A DNA stretch of 64,000 bases, taken from positions 914,217 through 978,216 of the forward strand of contig NW_027506909.1 of NCBI RefSeq assembly GCF_052324685.1, in the 5' to 3' direction. This document shows, piece after piece, positions 1 to 14,282 of the stretch. The notes under the pieces were generated by a model. It made no database searches. It had not been told where the DNA came from and was given only the letters and a program-made list of their open reading frames with translations. The DNA is from Brachyhypopomus gauderio (lineage: Eukaryota; Chordata; Actinopteri; Gymnotiformes; Hypopomidae). Position 1 is the first letter of the stretch. Each line of letters opens with the position of its first letter. Both the position numbers and the translations under genes were made by a program.

Positions 1-61
1 TTTGTGACAACAACTGTTGTAAAAAGCGCTATATAAATAAAATTTGATTGATTGATTGATT
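1..61 (+). mobile_element. 3' tail of an L2-type LINE, 5' part outside the window
   Basis: The stretch runs through a GCGCTATATAAATAAAAT-type segment and ends in about four TTGA/TGAT units. That terminal microsatellite after a TATAAATAAAAT motif is typical of fish L2-like LINE 3' ends. A second, better preserved LINE in this window (ending near 24092) has the same segment followed by GGATT units. Only the 3' untranslated end is visible, so orientation (plus) is inferred from the tail. Confidence 0.65.
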
Positions 62-3000
62 GACATGTAGAGACAAGAGGAACATGTAGAGACACGAGGA
101 ACATGTAGAGACAAGAGGAACATGTAGAGACACGAGGAACATGTAGAGACATGAGGAACATGTAGAGATAAGAGGAACATGTAGAGACACGGGGAACATG
201 TAGAGATAAGAGGAACATGTAGAGACAAGAGGAACATGTAGAGACACGAGGAACATGTAGAGACATGAGGAACATGTAGAGACACGAGGAACATGTAGAG
301 ATAAGAGGAACATGTAGAGACAAGAGGAACATGTAGAGACACGAGGAACATGTAGAGATAAGAGGAACATGTAGAGACACGAGGAACATGTAGAGACAAG
401 AGGAACATGTAGAGACAAGAGGAACATGTAGAGACACGAGGAACATGTAGAGACAAGAGGAACATGTAGAGACATGTAGAGACATGAGGAACATGTAGAG
501 ACACGAGGAACATGTAGAGACAAGAGGAACATGTAGAGACACGAGGAACATGTAGAGACATGAGGAACATGTAGAGACACGAGGAACATGTAGAGACACG
601 AGAAACATGTAGAGATAAGAGGAACATGTAGAGACACGAGGAACATGTAGAGACATGAGGAACATGTAGAGACACGAGGAACATGTAGAGACACGAGAAA
701 CATGTAGAGATAAGAGGAACATGTAGAGACACGAGGAACATGTAGAGACACGAGGAACATGTAGAGACAAGAGGAACATGTAGAGACACGAGGAACATGT
801 AAAGATAAGAGGAACATGTAGAGACATGAGGAACATGTAGAGACAAGAGGAACATGTAGAGACACGAGGAACATGTAGAGACATGAGGAACATGTAGAGA
901 CACGAGGAATATGTAGAGATAAGAGGAACATGTAGAGACAAGAGGAACATGTAGAGACACAAGGAACATGTAGAGATAAGAGGAACATGTAGAGACATGA
1001 GGAACATGTAGAGATAAGAGGAACATGTAGAGACAAGAGGAACATGTAGAGACACGAGGAACATGTAGAGACATGAGGAACATGTAGAGACACGAGGAAC
1101 ATGTAGAGACACGAGGAACATGTAGAGATAAGAGGAACATGTAGAGACAAGAGGAACATGTAGAGACACGAGGAACATGTAGAGATAAGAGGAACATGTA
1201 GAGACACGAGGAACATGTAGAGACAAGAGGAACATGTAGAGACACGAGGAACATGTAGAGACACGAGGAACATGTAGAGACATGTAGAGACATGAGGAAC
1301 ATGTAGAGACACGAGGAACATGTAGAGACACGAGGAACATGTAGAGACACGAGGAACATGTAGAGATAAGAGGAACATGTAGAGACAAGAGGAACATGTA
1401 GAGATAAGAGGAACATGTAGAGACACGAGGAACATGTAGAGACAAGAGGAACATGTAGAGACACGAGGAACATGTAGAGACATGTAGAGACATGAGGAAC
1501 ATGTAGAGACACGAGGAACATGTAGAGACACGAGGAACATGTAGAGACACGAGGAACATGTAGAGATAAGAGGAACATGTAGAGACATGAGGAACATGTA
1601 GAGATAAGAGGAACATGTAGAGATAAGAGGAACATGTAGAGACACGAGGAACATGTAGAGACAAGAGGAACATGTAGAGACACAAGGAACATGTAGAGAC
1701 ATGAGGAACATGTAGAGATAAGAGGAACATGTAGAGACACGGGGAACATGTAGAGATAAGAGGAACATGTAGAGACACGAGGACCATGTAGAGACAAGAG
1801 GAACATGTAGAGACAAGAGGAACATGTAGAGACACGAGGAACATGTAGAGACAAGAGGAACATGTAGAGACACGAGGAACATGTAGAGACAAGAGGAACA
1901 TGTAGAGACACGAGGAACATGTAGAGACATGAGGAACATGTAGAGATAAGAGGAACATGTAGAGACACGGGGAACATGTAGAGATAAGAGGAACATGTAG
2001 AGACAAGAGGAACATGTAGAGACACGAGGAACATGTAGAGACATGAGGAACATGTAGAGACACGAGGAACATGTAGAGATAAGAGGAACATGTAGAGACA
2101 AGAGGAACATGTAGAGACACGAGGAACATGTAGAGATAAGAGGAACATGTAGAGACACGAGGAACATGTAGAGATAAGAGGAACATGTAGAGACACGGGG
2201 AACATGTAGAGATAAGAGGAACATGTAGAGACACGAGGACCATGTAGAGACAAGAGGAACATGTAGAGACAAGAGGAACATGTAGAGACACGAGGAACAT
2301 GTAGAGACAAGAGGAACATGTAGAGACACGAGGAACATGTAGAGACAAGAGGAACATGTAGAGACACGAGGAACATGTAGAGACATGAGGAACATGTAGA
2401 GATAAGAGGAACATGTAGAGACACGGGGAACATGTAGAGATAAGAGGAACATGTAGAGACAAGAGGAACATGTAGAGACACGAGGAACATGTAGAGACAT
2501 GAGGAACATGTAGAGACACGAGGAACATGTAGAGATAAGAGGAACATGTAGAGACAAGAGGAACATGTAGAGACACGAGGAACATGTAGAGATAAGAGGA
2601 ACATGTAGAGACACGAGGAACATGTAGAGACAAGAGGAACATGTAGAGACAAGAGGAACATGTAGAGACACGAGGAACATGTAGAGACAAGAGGAACATG
2701 TAGAGACACGAGGAACATGTAGAGACATGAGGAACATGTAGAGACACGAGGAACATGTAGAGACACGAGAAACATGTAGAGATAAGAGGAACATGTAGAG
2801 ACAAGAGGAACATGTAGAGACACGAGGAACATGTAGAGACATGAGGAACATGTAGAGACACGAGGAACATGTAGAGACACGAGGAACATGTAGAGACATG
2901 AGGAACATGTAGAGACACGAGGAACATGTAGAGACACGAGAAACATGTAGAGATAAGAGGAACATGTAGAGACACGAGGAACATGTAGAGACATGAGGAA

Positions 3001-6000
3001 CATGTAGAGACACGAGAAACATGTAGAGATAAGAGGAACATGTAGAGACACGAGGAACATGTAGAGACACGAGGAACATGTAGAGACAAGAGGAACATGT
3101 AGAGACACGAGGAACATGTAAAGATAAGAGGAACATGTAGAGACATGAGGAACATGTAGAGACAAGAGGAACATGTAGAGACACGAGGAACATGTAGAGA
3201 CATGAGGAACATGTAGAGACACGAGGAATATGTAGAGATAAGAGGAACATGTAGAGACAAGAGGAACATGTAGAGACACAAGGAACATGTAGAGATAAGA
3301 GGAACATGTAGAGACATGAGGAACATGTAGAGATAAGAGGAACATGTAGAGACAAGAGGAACATGTAGAGACACGAGGAACATGTAGAGACATGAGGAAC
3401 ATGTAGAGACACGAGGAACATGTAGAGACACGAGGAACATGTAGAGATAAGAGGAACATGTAGAGACAAGAGGAACATGTAGAGACACGAGGAACATGTA
3501 GAGATAAGAGGAACATGTAGAGACACGAGGAACATGTAGAGACAAGAGGAACATGTAGAGACACGAGGAACATGTAGAGACACGAGGAACATGTAGAGAC
3601 ATGTAGAGACATGAGGAACATGTAGAGACACGAGGAACATGTAGAGACACGAGGAACATGTAGAGACACGAGGAACATGTAGAGATAAGAGGAACATGTA
3701 GAGACAAGAGGAACATGTAGAGATAAGAGGAACATGTAGAGACACGAGGAACATGTAGAGACAAGAGGAACATGTAGAGACACGAGGAACATGTAGAGAC
3801 ATGTAGAGACATGAGGAACATGTAGAGACACGAGGAACATGTAGAGACACGAGGAACATGTAGAGACACGAGGAACATGTAGAGATAAGAGGAACATGTA
3901 GAGACATGAGGAACATGTAGAGATAAGAGGAACATGTAGAGATAAGAGGAACATGTAGAGACACGAGGAACATGTAGAGACAAGAGGAACATGTAGAGAC
4001 ACAAGGAACATGTAGAGACATGAGGAACATGTAGAGATAAGAGGAACATGTAGAGACACGGGGAACATGTAGAGATAAGAGGAACATGTAGAGACACGAG
4101 GACCATGTAGAGACAAGAGGAACATGTAGAGACAAGAGGAACATGTAGAGACACGAGGAACATGTAGAGACAAGAGGAACATGTAGAGACACGAGGAACA
4201 TGTAGAGACAAGAGGAACATGTAGAGACACGAGGAACATGTAGAGACATGAGGAACATGTAGAGATAAGAGGAACATGTAGAGACACGGGGAACATGTAG
4301 AGATAAGAGGAACATGTAGAGACAAGAGGAACATGTAGAGACACGAGGAACATGTAGAGACATGAGGAACATGTAGAGACACGAGGAACATGTAGAGATA
4401 AGAGGAACATGTAGAGACAAGAGGAACATGTAGAGACACGAGGAACATGTAGAGATAAGAGGAACATGTAGAGACACGAGGAACATGTAGAGATAAGAGG
4501 AACATGTAGAGACACGGGGAACATGTAGAGATAAGAGGAACATGTAGAGACACGAGGACCATGTAGAGACAAGAGGAACATGTAGAGACAAGAGGAACAT
4601 GTAGAGACACGAGGAACATGTAGAGACAAGAGGAACATGTAGAGACACGAGGAACATGTAGAGACAAGAGGAACATGTAGAGACACGAGGAACATGTAGA
4701 GACATGAGGAACATGTAGAGATAAGAGGAACATGTAGAGACACGGGGAACATGTAGAGATAAGAGGAACATGTAGAGACAAGAGGAACATGTAGAGACAC
4801 GAGGAACATGTAGAGACATGAGGAACATGTAGAGACACGAGGAACATGTAGAGATAAGAGGAACATGTAGAGACAAGAGGAACATGTAGAGACACGAGGA
4901 ACATGTAGAGATAACAGGAACATGTAGAGACACGAGGAACATGTAGAGACAAGAGGAACATGTAGAGACAAGAGGAACATGTAGAGACACGAGGAACATG
5001 TAGAGACAAGAGGAACATGTAGAGACACGAGGAACATGTAGAGACATGAGGAACATGTAGAGACACGAGGAACATGTAGAGACACGAGAAACATGTAGAG
5101 ATAAGAGGAACATGTAGAGACACGAGGAACATGTAGAGACATGAGGAACATGTAGAGACACGAGGAACATGTAGAGACACGAGAAACATGTAGAGATAAG
5201 AGGAACATGTAGAGACACGAGGAACATGTAGAGACACGAGGAACATGTAGAGACAAGAGGAACATGTAGAGACACGAGGAACATGTAAAGATAAGAGGAA
5301 CATGTAGAGACATGAGGAACATGTAGAGACAAGAGGAACATGTAGAGACACGAGGAACATGTAGAGACATGAGGAACATGTAGAGACACGAGGAATATGT
5401 AGAGATAAGAGGAACATGTAGAGACAAGAGGAACATGTAGAGACACAAGGAACATGTAGAGATAAGAGGAACATGTAGAGACATGAGGAACATGTAGAGA
5501 TAAGAGGAACATGTAGAGACAAGAGGAACATGTAGAGACACGAGGAACATGTAGAGACATGAGGAACATGTAGAGACACGAGGAACATGTAGAGACACGA
5601 GGAACATGTAGAGACATGAGGAACATGTAGAGACACGAGGAACATGTAGAGACACGAGAAACATGTAGAGATAAGAGGAACATGTAGAGACACGAGGAAC
5701 ATGTAGAGACATGAGGAACATGTAGAGACACGAGGAACATGTAGAGACACGAGAAACATGTAGAGATAAGAGGAACATGTAGAGACACGAGGAACATGTA
5801 GAGACACGAGGAACATGTAGAGACAAGAGGAACATGTAGAGACACGAGGAACATGTAAAGATAAGAGGAACATGTAGAGACATGAGGAACATGTAGAGAC
5901 AAGAGGAACATGTAGAGACACGAGGAACATGTAGAGACATGAGGAACATGTAGAGACACGAGGAATATGTAGAGATAAGAGGAACATGTAGAGACAAGAG

Positions 6001-9000
6001 GAACATGTAGAGACACAAGGAACATGTAGAGATAAGAGAAACATGTAGAGACATGAGGAACATGTAGAGATAAGAGGAACATGTAGAGACAAGAGGAACA
6101 TGTAGAGACACGAGGAACATGTAGAGACATGAGGAACATGTAGAGACACGAGGAACATGTAGAGACACGAGGAACATGTAGAGATAAGAGGAACATGTAG
6201 AGACAAGAGGAACATGTAGAGACACGAGGAACATGTAGAGATAAGAGGAACATGTAGAGACACGAGGAACATGTAGAGACAAGAGGAACATGTAGAGACA
6301 CGAGGAACATGTAGAGACACGAGGAACATGTAGAGACATGTAGAGACATGAGGAACATGTAGAGACACGAGGAACATGTAGAGACACGAGGAACATGTAG
6401 AGACACGAGGAACATGTAGAGATAAGAGGAACATGTAGAGACAAGAGGAACATGTAGAGATAAGAGGAACATGTAGAGACACGAGGAACATGTAGAGACA
6501 AGAGGAACATGTAGAGACACGAGGAACATGTAGAGACATGTAGAGACATGAGGAACATGTAGAGACACGAGGAACATGTAGAGACACGAGGAACATGTAG
6601 AGACACGAGGAACATGTAGAGATAAGAGGAACATGTAGAGACATGAGGAACATGTAGAGATAAGAGGAACATGTAGAGATAAGAGGAACATGTAGAGACA
6701 CGAGGAACATGTAGAGACAAGAGGAACATGTAGAGACACAAGGAACATGTAGAGACATGAGGAACATGTAGAGATAAGAGGAACATGTAGAGACACGGGG
6801 AACATGTAGAGATAAGAGGAACATGTAGAGACACGAGGACCATGTAGAGACAAGAGGAACATGTAGAGACAAGAGGAACATGTAGAGACACGAGGAACAT
6901 GTAGAGACAAGAGGAACATGTAGAGACACGAGGAACATGTAGAGACAAGAGGAACATGTAGAGACACGAGGAACATGTAGAGACATGAGGAACATGTAGA
7001 GATAAGAGGAACATGTAGAGACACGGGGAACATGTAGAGATAAGAGGAACATGTAGAGACAAGAGGAACATGTAGAGACACGAGGAACATGTAGAGACAT
7101 GAGGAACATGTAGAGACACGAGGAACATGTAGAGATAAGAGGAACATGTAGAGACAAGAGGAACATGTAGAGACACGAGGAACATGTAGAGATAAGAGGA
7201 ACATGTAGAGACACGAGGAACATGTAGAGATAAGAGGAACATGTAGAGACACGGGGAACATGTAGAGATAAGAGGAACATGTAGAGACACGAGGACCATG
7301 TAGAGACAAGAGGAACATGTAGAGACAAGAGGAACATGTAGAGACACGAGGAACATGTAGAGACAAGAGGAACATGTAGAGACACGAGGAACATGTAGAG
7401 ACAAGAGGAACATGTAGAGACACGAGGAACATGTAGAGACATGAGGAACATGTAGAGATAAGAGGAACATGTAGAGACACGGGGAACATGTAGAGATAAG
7501 AGGAACATGTAGAGACAAGAGGAACATGTAGAGACACGAGGAACATGTAGAGACATGAGGAACATGTAGAGACACGAGGAACATGTAGAGATAAGAGGAA
7601 CATGTAGAGACAAGAGGAACATGTAGAGACACGAGGAACATGTAGAGATAAGAGGAACATGTAGAGACACGAGGAACATGTAGAGACAAGAGGAACATGT
7701 AGAGACAAGAGGAACATGTAGAGACACGAGGAACATGTAGAGACAAGAGGAACATGTAGAGACACGAGGAACATGTAGAGACATGAGGAACATGTAGAGA
7801 CACGAGGAACATGTAGAGACACGAGAAACATGTAGAGATAAGAGGAACATGTAGAGACACGAGGAACATGTAGAGACATGAGGAACATGTAGAGACACGA
7901 GGAACATGTAGAGACACGAGAAACATGTAGAGATAAGAGGAACATGTAGAGACACGAGGAACATGTAGAGACACGAGGAACATGTAGAGACAAGAGGAAC
8001 ATGTAGAGACACGAGGAACATGTAAAGATAAGAGGAACATGTAGAGACATGAGGAACATGTAGAGACAAGAGGAACATGTAGAGACACGAGGAACATGTA
8101 GAGACATGAGGAACATGTAGAGACACGAGGAATATGTAGAGATAAGAGGAACATGTAGAGACAAGAGGAACATGTAGAGACACAAGGAACATGTAGAGAT
8201 AAGAGGAACATGTAGAGACATGAGGAACATGTAGAGATAAGAGGAACATGTAGAGACAAGAGGAACATGTAGAGACACGAGGAACATGTAGAGACATGAG
8301 GAACATGTAGAGACACGAGGAACATGTAGAGACACGAGGAACATGTAGAGATAAGAGGAACATGTAGAGACACGAGGAACATGTAGAGACAAGAGGAACA
8401 TGTAGAGACACGAGGAACATGTAGAGACACGAGGAACATGTAGAGACATGTAGAGACACGAGGAACATGTAGAGACACGAGGAACATGTAGAGACATGAG
8501 GAACATGTAGAGACACGAGGAACATGTAGAGATAAGAGGAACATGTAGAGACACGAGGAACATGTAGAGACAAGAGGAACATGTAGAGACACGAGGAACA
8601 TGTAGAGACATGTAGAGACATGAGGAACATGTAGAGACACGAGGAACATGTAGAGACACGAGGAACATGTAGAGACACGAGGAACATGTAGAGATAAGAG
8701 GAACATGTAGAGACATGAGGAACATGTAGAGATAAGAGGAACATGTAGAGATAAGAGGAACATGTAGAGACACGAGGAACATGTAGAGACACGAGGAACA
8801 TGTAGAGACAAGAGGAACATGTAGAGACACAAGGAACATGTAGAGACATGAGGAACATGTAGAGATAAGAGGAACATGTAGAGACACGGGGAACATGTAG
8901 AGATAAGAGGAACATGTAGAGACACGAGGACCATGTAGAGACAAGAGGAACATGTAGAGACAAGAGGAACATGTAGAGACACGAGGAACATGTAGAGACA

Positions 9001-12000
9001 AGAGGAACATGTAGAGACACGAGGAACATGTAGAGACAAGAGGAACATGTAGAGACACGAGGAACATGTAGAGACATGAGGAACATGTAGAGATAAGAGG
9101 AACATGTAGAGACACGGGGAACATGTAGAGATAAGAGGAACATGTAGAGACAAGAGGAACATGTAGAGACACGAGGAACATGTAGAGACATGAGGAACAT
9201 GTAGAGACACGAGGAACATGTAGAGATAAGAGGAACATGTAGAGACAAGAGGAACATGTAGAGACACGAGGAACATGTAGAGATAAGAGGAACATGTAGA
9301 GACACGAGGAACATGTAGAGATAAGAGGAACATGTAGAGACACGGGGAACATGTAGAGATAAGAGGAACATGTAGAGACACGAGGACCATGTAGAGACAA
9401 GAGGAACATGTAGAGACAAGAGGAACATGTAGAGACAAGAGGAACATGTAGAGACACGAGGAACATGTAGAGACAAGAGGAACATGTAGAGACACGAGGA
9501 ACATGTAGAGACATGAGGAACATGTAGAGATAAGAGGAACATGTAGAGACACGGGGAACATGTAGAGATAAGAGGAACATGTAGAGACAAGAGGAACATG
9601 TAGAGACACGAGGAACATGTAGAGACATGAGGAACATGTAGAGACACGAGGAACATGTAGAGATAAGAGGAACATGTAGAGACAAGAGGAACATGTAGAG
9701 ACACGAGGAACATGTAGAGATAAGAGGAACATGTAGAGACACGAGGAACATGTAGAGACAAGAGGAACATGTAGAGACAAGAGGAACATGTAGAGACACG
9801 AGGAACATGTAGAGACAAGAGGAACATGTAGAGACACGAGGAACATGTAGAGACAAGAGGAACATGTAGAGACACGAGGAACATGTAGAGACACGAGGAA
9901 CATGTAGAGATAAGAGGAACATGTAGAGACATGAGGAACATGTAGAGACACGAGGAACATGTAGAGACACGAGAAACATGTAGAGATAAGAGGAACATGT
10001 AGAGACACGAGGAACATGTAGAGACACGAGAAACATGTAGAGATAAGAGGAACATGTAGAGACACGAGGAACATGTAGAGACATGAGGAACATGTAGAGA
10101 CAAGAGGAACATGTAGAGACACGAGGAACATGTAAAGATAAGAGGAACATGTAGAGACATGAGGAACATGTAGAGACAAGAGGAACATGTAGAGACATGA
10201 GGAACATGTAGAGACACGAGGAATATGTAGAGATAAGAGGAACATGTAGAGACAAGAGGAACATGTAGAGACACAAGGAACATGTAGAGATAAGAGGAAC
10301 ATGTAGAGACATGAGGAACATGTAGAGATAAGAGGAACATGTAGAGACAAGAGGAACATGTAGAGACACGAGGAACATGTAGAGACACGAGGAACATGTA
10401 GAGATAAGAGGAACATGTAGAGACAAGAGGAACATGTAGAGACACGAGGAACATGTAGAGATAAGAGGAACATGTAGAGACTCGAGGAACATGTAGAGAC
10501 AAGAGGAACATGTAGAGACACGAGGAACATGTAGAGACACGAGGAACATGTAGAGACATGTAGAGACATGAGGAACATGTAGAGACACGAGGAACATGTA
10601 GAGACAAGAGGAACATGTAGAGACACGAGGAACATGTAGAGACATGAGGAACATGTAGAGACACGAGGAACATGTAGAGACACGAGGAACATGTAGAGAT
10701 AAGAGGAACATGTAGAGACAAGAGGAACATGTAGAGATAAGAGGAACATGTAGAGACACGAGGAACATGTAGAGACAAGAGGAACATGTAGAGACACGAG
10801 GAACATGTAGAGACATGTAGAGACATGAGGAACATGTAGAGACACGAGGAACATGTAGAGACACGAGGAACATGTAGAGATAAGAGGAACATGTAGAGAC
10901 ATGAGGAACATGTAGAGATAAGAGGAACATGTAGAGATAAGAGGAACATGTAGAGACACGAGGAACATGTAGAGACAAGAGGAACATGTAGAGACAAGAG
11001 GAACATGTAGAGACACGAGGAACATGTAGAGACATGAGGAACATGTAGAGATAAGAGGAACATGTAGAGACACGGGGAACATGTAGAGATAAGAGGAACA
11101 TGTAGAGACACGAGGACCATGTAGAGACAAGAGGAACATGTAGAGACAAGAGGAACATGTAGAGACACGAGGAACATGTAGAGACAAGAGGAACATGTAG
11201 AGACACGAGGAACATGTAGAGACAAGAGGAACATGTAGAGACACGAGGAACATGTAGAGACATGAGGAACATGTAGAGATAAGAGGAACATGTAGAGACA
11301 CGGGGAACATGTAGAGATAAGAGGAACATGTAGAGACAAGAGGAACATGTAGAGACACGAGGAACATGTAGAGACATGAGGAACATGTAGAGACACGAGG
11401 AACATGTAGAGATAAGAGGAACATGTAGAGACAAGAGGAACATGTAGAGACACGAGGAACATGTAGAGATAAGAGGAACATGTAGAGACACGAGGAACAT
11501 GTAGAGATAAGAGGAACATGTAGAGACACGGGGAACATGTAGAGATAAGAGGAACATGTAGAGACACGAGGACCATGTAGAGACAAGAGGAACATGTAGA
11601 GACAAGAGGAACATGTAGAGACACGAGGAACATGTAGAGACAAGAGGAACATGTAGAGACACGAGGAACATGTAGAGACAAGAGGAACATGTAGAGACAC
11701 GAGGAACATGTAGAGACATGAGGAACATGTAGAGATAAGAGGAACATGTAGAGACACGGGGAACATGTAGAGATAAGAGGAACATGTAGAGACAAGAGGA
11801 ACATGTAGAGACACGAGGAACATGTAGAGACATGAGGAACATGTAGAGACACGAGGAACATGTAGAGATAAGAGGAACATGTAGAGACAAGAGGAACATG
11901 TAGAGACACGAGGAACATGTAGAGATAAGAGGAACATGTAGAGACACGAGGAACATGTGGAGACAAGAGGAACATGTAGAGACAAGAGGAACATGTAGAG

Positions 12001-12982
12001 ACACGAGGAACATGTAGAGACAAGAGGAACATGTAGAGACACGAGGAACATGTAGAGACAAGAGGAACATGTAGAGACACGAGGAACATGTAGAGACACG
12101 AGGAACATGTAGAGATAAGAGGAACATGTAGAGACATGAGGAACATGTAGAGACACGAGGAACATGTAGAGACACGAGAAACATGTAGAGATAAGAGGAA
12201 CATGTAGAGACACGAGGAACATGTAGAGACACGAGGAACATGTAGAGACAAGAGGAACATGTAGAGACACGAGGAACATGTAAAGATAAGAGGAACATGT
12301 AGAGACATGAGGAACATGTAGAGACAAGAGTAACATGTAGAGACATGAGGAACATGTAGAGACATGAGGAACATGTAGAGATAAGAGGAACATGTAGAGA
12401 CACAAGGAACATGTAGAGACACGAGGAACATGTAGAGACATGAGGAACATGTAGAGATAAGAGGAACATGTAGAGACACGAGGAACATGTAGAGACAAGA
12501 GGAACATGTAGAGACACGAGGAACATATAGAGACACGAGGAACATGTAGAAACAAGAGGAACATGTAGAGACACAAGGAACATGTAGAGACACGAGGAAC
12601 ATGTAAAGACAAGAGGAACATGTAGAGACACGAGGAACATGTAGAGACAAGAGGAACATGTAGAGACACGAGGAACATATAGAGACACGAGGAACATGTA
12701 GAAACAAGAGGAACATGTAGAGACATGAGGAACATGTAGAGATAAGAGGAACATGTAGAGACACGAGGAACATGTAGAGACAAGAGGAACATGTAGAGAC
12801 ACGAGGAACAAATAGAGACACGAGGAACATGTAGAGACAAGAGGAACATGTAGAGACATGAGGAACATGTAGAGACACGAGGAACATGTAAAGATAAGAG
12901 GAACATGTAGAGACACGAGGAACATGTAGAGACACGAGGAACATATAGAGACAAGAGGAACATGTAGAGACATGAGGAACAT
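62..12982. repeat. Giant 19-bp minisatellite array (about 680 units) with higher-order structure
   Basis: The plus strand is an uninterrupted array of the unit ACATGTAGAGACACGAGGA and close variants. The main alleles differ in one short block, reading ACACGAGG, ACAAGAGG, ACATGAGG or ATAAGAGG. Rare alleles carry CACAAGG, ACGGGG, ACGAGAA or GGACCATG. A 29-bp composite (two units less 9 bp) recurs. Three units make 57 bp, and no common variant creates a stop on the minus strand. All three minus frames are therefore open, and a 4,317-codon frame spans the array and runs out into the LINE tail. Every plus frame has a stop each 57 bp. I see no promoter, splice site or protein family, so I call it satellite-like DNA and not coding. 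Units become more variable near the right edge (ACATATAG, ACAAATAG after about 12520). Confidence 0.97.
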
Positions 12983-13445
12983 CTGGGGACAGTTTAGCGA
13001 GATTCAAACCAAAATATTAATTCCTATTCATCATAGGAATAATTACCTTCGCGCTATAAAAAAAAGATAGTTTCACGGGTTGTAACTTTCGAATTGCTTC
13101 TTGAAGCTGTGATATACAGATAAGCTGGTTTTCTGTGGAAAGGAGAGCGGGGGTCTGCGCGGTTTGCCTGCGAAACTCCTCGTACTTTTAGCCATATTAG
13201 TGTTTGACCTGCTGCCTCAGTGCTCCGCATTTGCATAATAAAAGGATGGCTAATTGCTAGCAAGAAGGAGGGGTGATGTCCTGGAGATCCTGAAATTTCA
13301 GTCTTGCTAGTGTTAATGGTCAGTTCTATAGGCCAGACCAGTACAAGTGGGTGGAGGAAAACAAGAGGATTTTGTCTGTTTTATTGCAAGAAAAATGGCA
13401 TGAAAATCCACAACACAAATACCAAGAGAAAAATTTAGAATAAAC
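12983..13445. other. Intergenic flank right of the minisatellite
   Basis: Unique-looking DNA with no gene that I recognise. Short open frames on the minus strand have no family resemblance. The last 8 bases (GAATAAAC, 13438-13445) are the left target duplication of the neighbouring hAT element. Confidence 0.5.
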
Positions 13446-14274
13446 TAGTGGTGGGCCGTTAACGGCGGTCGATAATTTGATACTCTTATCGGGCGATATA
13501 AAAATTATCACCGTTAATCTATTCTTAAAGTTGGGTTGGGAACTGGGTCAAAATGGATAAGCAAACTATGATGACTTTCAACTTGATAGTTTAGCTCGGC
13601 TGTATTACTAACCAAATTGCACAGTAGGGGCGAGAACGAGTTTTTAAATTACAAATCGTACGTGTTTTTACATGGATGCAGCCACGAAGTCGCCAGGTTT
13701 GCTTCATGGAAAATTCATTTTTAGGAACGTAAAGTGTTACCGGAGCGGAGCTCGGAGCGGTCGCTTTCTGCATGGTCCTAGCGCTAGATTTGTCGCTATT
13801 TAAATATTTATTTTTAACCGTTAAAACTACAGAGGACCAAAACTGACTTTTGAAAATTACGTCCGTGAGGTTAAATGTACTAAATGTTGGCTTACATTTC
13901 AAATATTATGTTTAGCTGAATAAACATGTTATTTGATGTAGTATGTAGGCTTACAAATTCATGTTTAACTGAATAAACCGTTGAACACGAGTAGCCTACA
14001 TTTTATTGAGCATGTTTTTTTTTTTCTTCAAGTATCAAAGTAGAACAGCTTCCTCAAGCAGTCATTGATGCATTTTGGAAACAGGAGATGAACCCCTGGT
14101 CTAATGGACCCTCTGTATTAAGAAACCCTATCTCAAAAACTGACTTTTAGTCATTACTTGGGTAGCAGGCATATGAGCCATTTTAATATAGATTAATCTA
14201 GATTAATCTAGATTAATTTCAAGATTTCAGTGAGATTAATCTAGATTAAAAAAATTTATCTATGCCCACCCCTA
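13446..14274. mobile_element. Non-autonomous hAT-type DNA transposon with perfect 8-bp target duplication
   Basis: The element begins TAGTGGTGGGC and ends GCCCACCCCTA, giving 11-bp terminal inverted repeats with one mismatch. It is flanked on both sides by GAATAAAC (13438-13445 and 14275-14282), an exact 8-bp duplication as hAT transposases make. Length is 829 bp, too short for a hAT transposase. The longest internal frame (103 residues, minus strand, 13591-13902) has no transposase motif that I can see. Near the right end AGATTAATCT motifs are repeated. It was probably mobilised in trans by an autonomous hAT elsewhere. Confidence 0.88.
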
Positions 14275-14282
14275 GAATAAAC

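Noticed and set aside
29-12982. A single giant protein-coding gene on the minus strand
   Set aside because: All three minus frames are open because of the repeat unit; the frame ends in LINE sequence and shows no start context, domain or codon structure.
62-12982. CRISPR-like array or p53-type half-site array
   Set aside because: There are no spacers, and units are contiguous in a vertebrate genome. GAACATGTAG only half fits RRRCWWGYYY because the last two bases are wrong.
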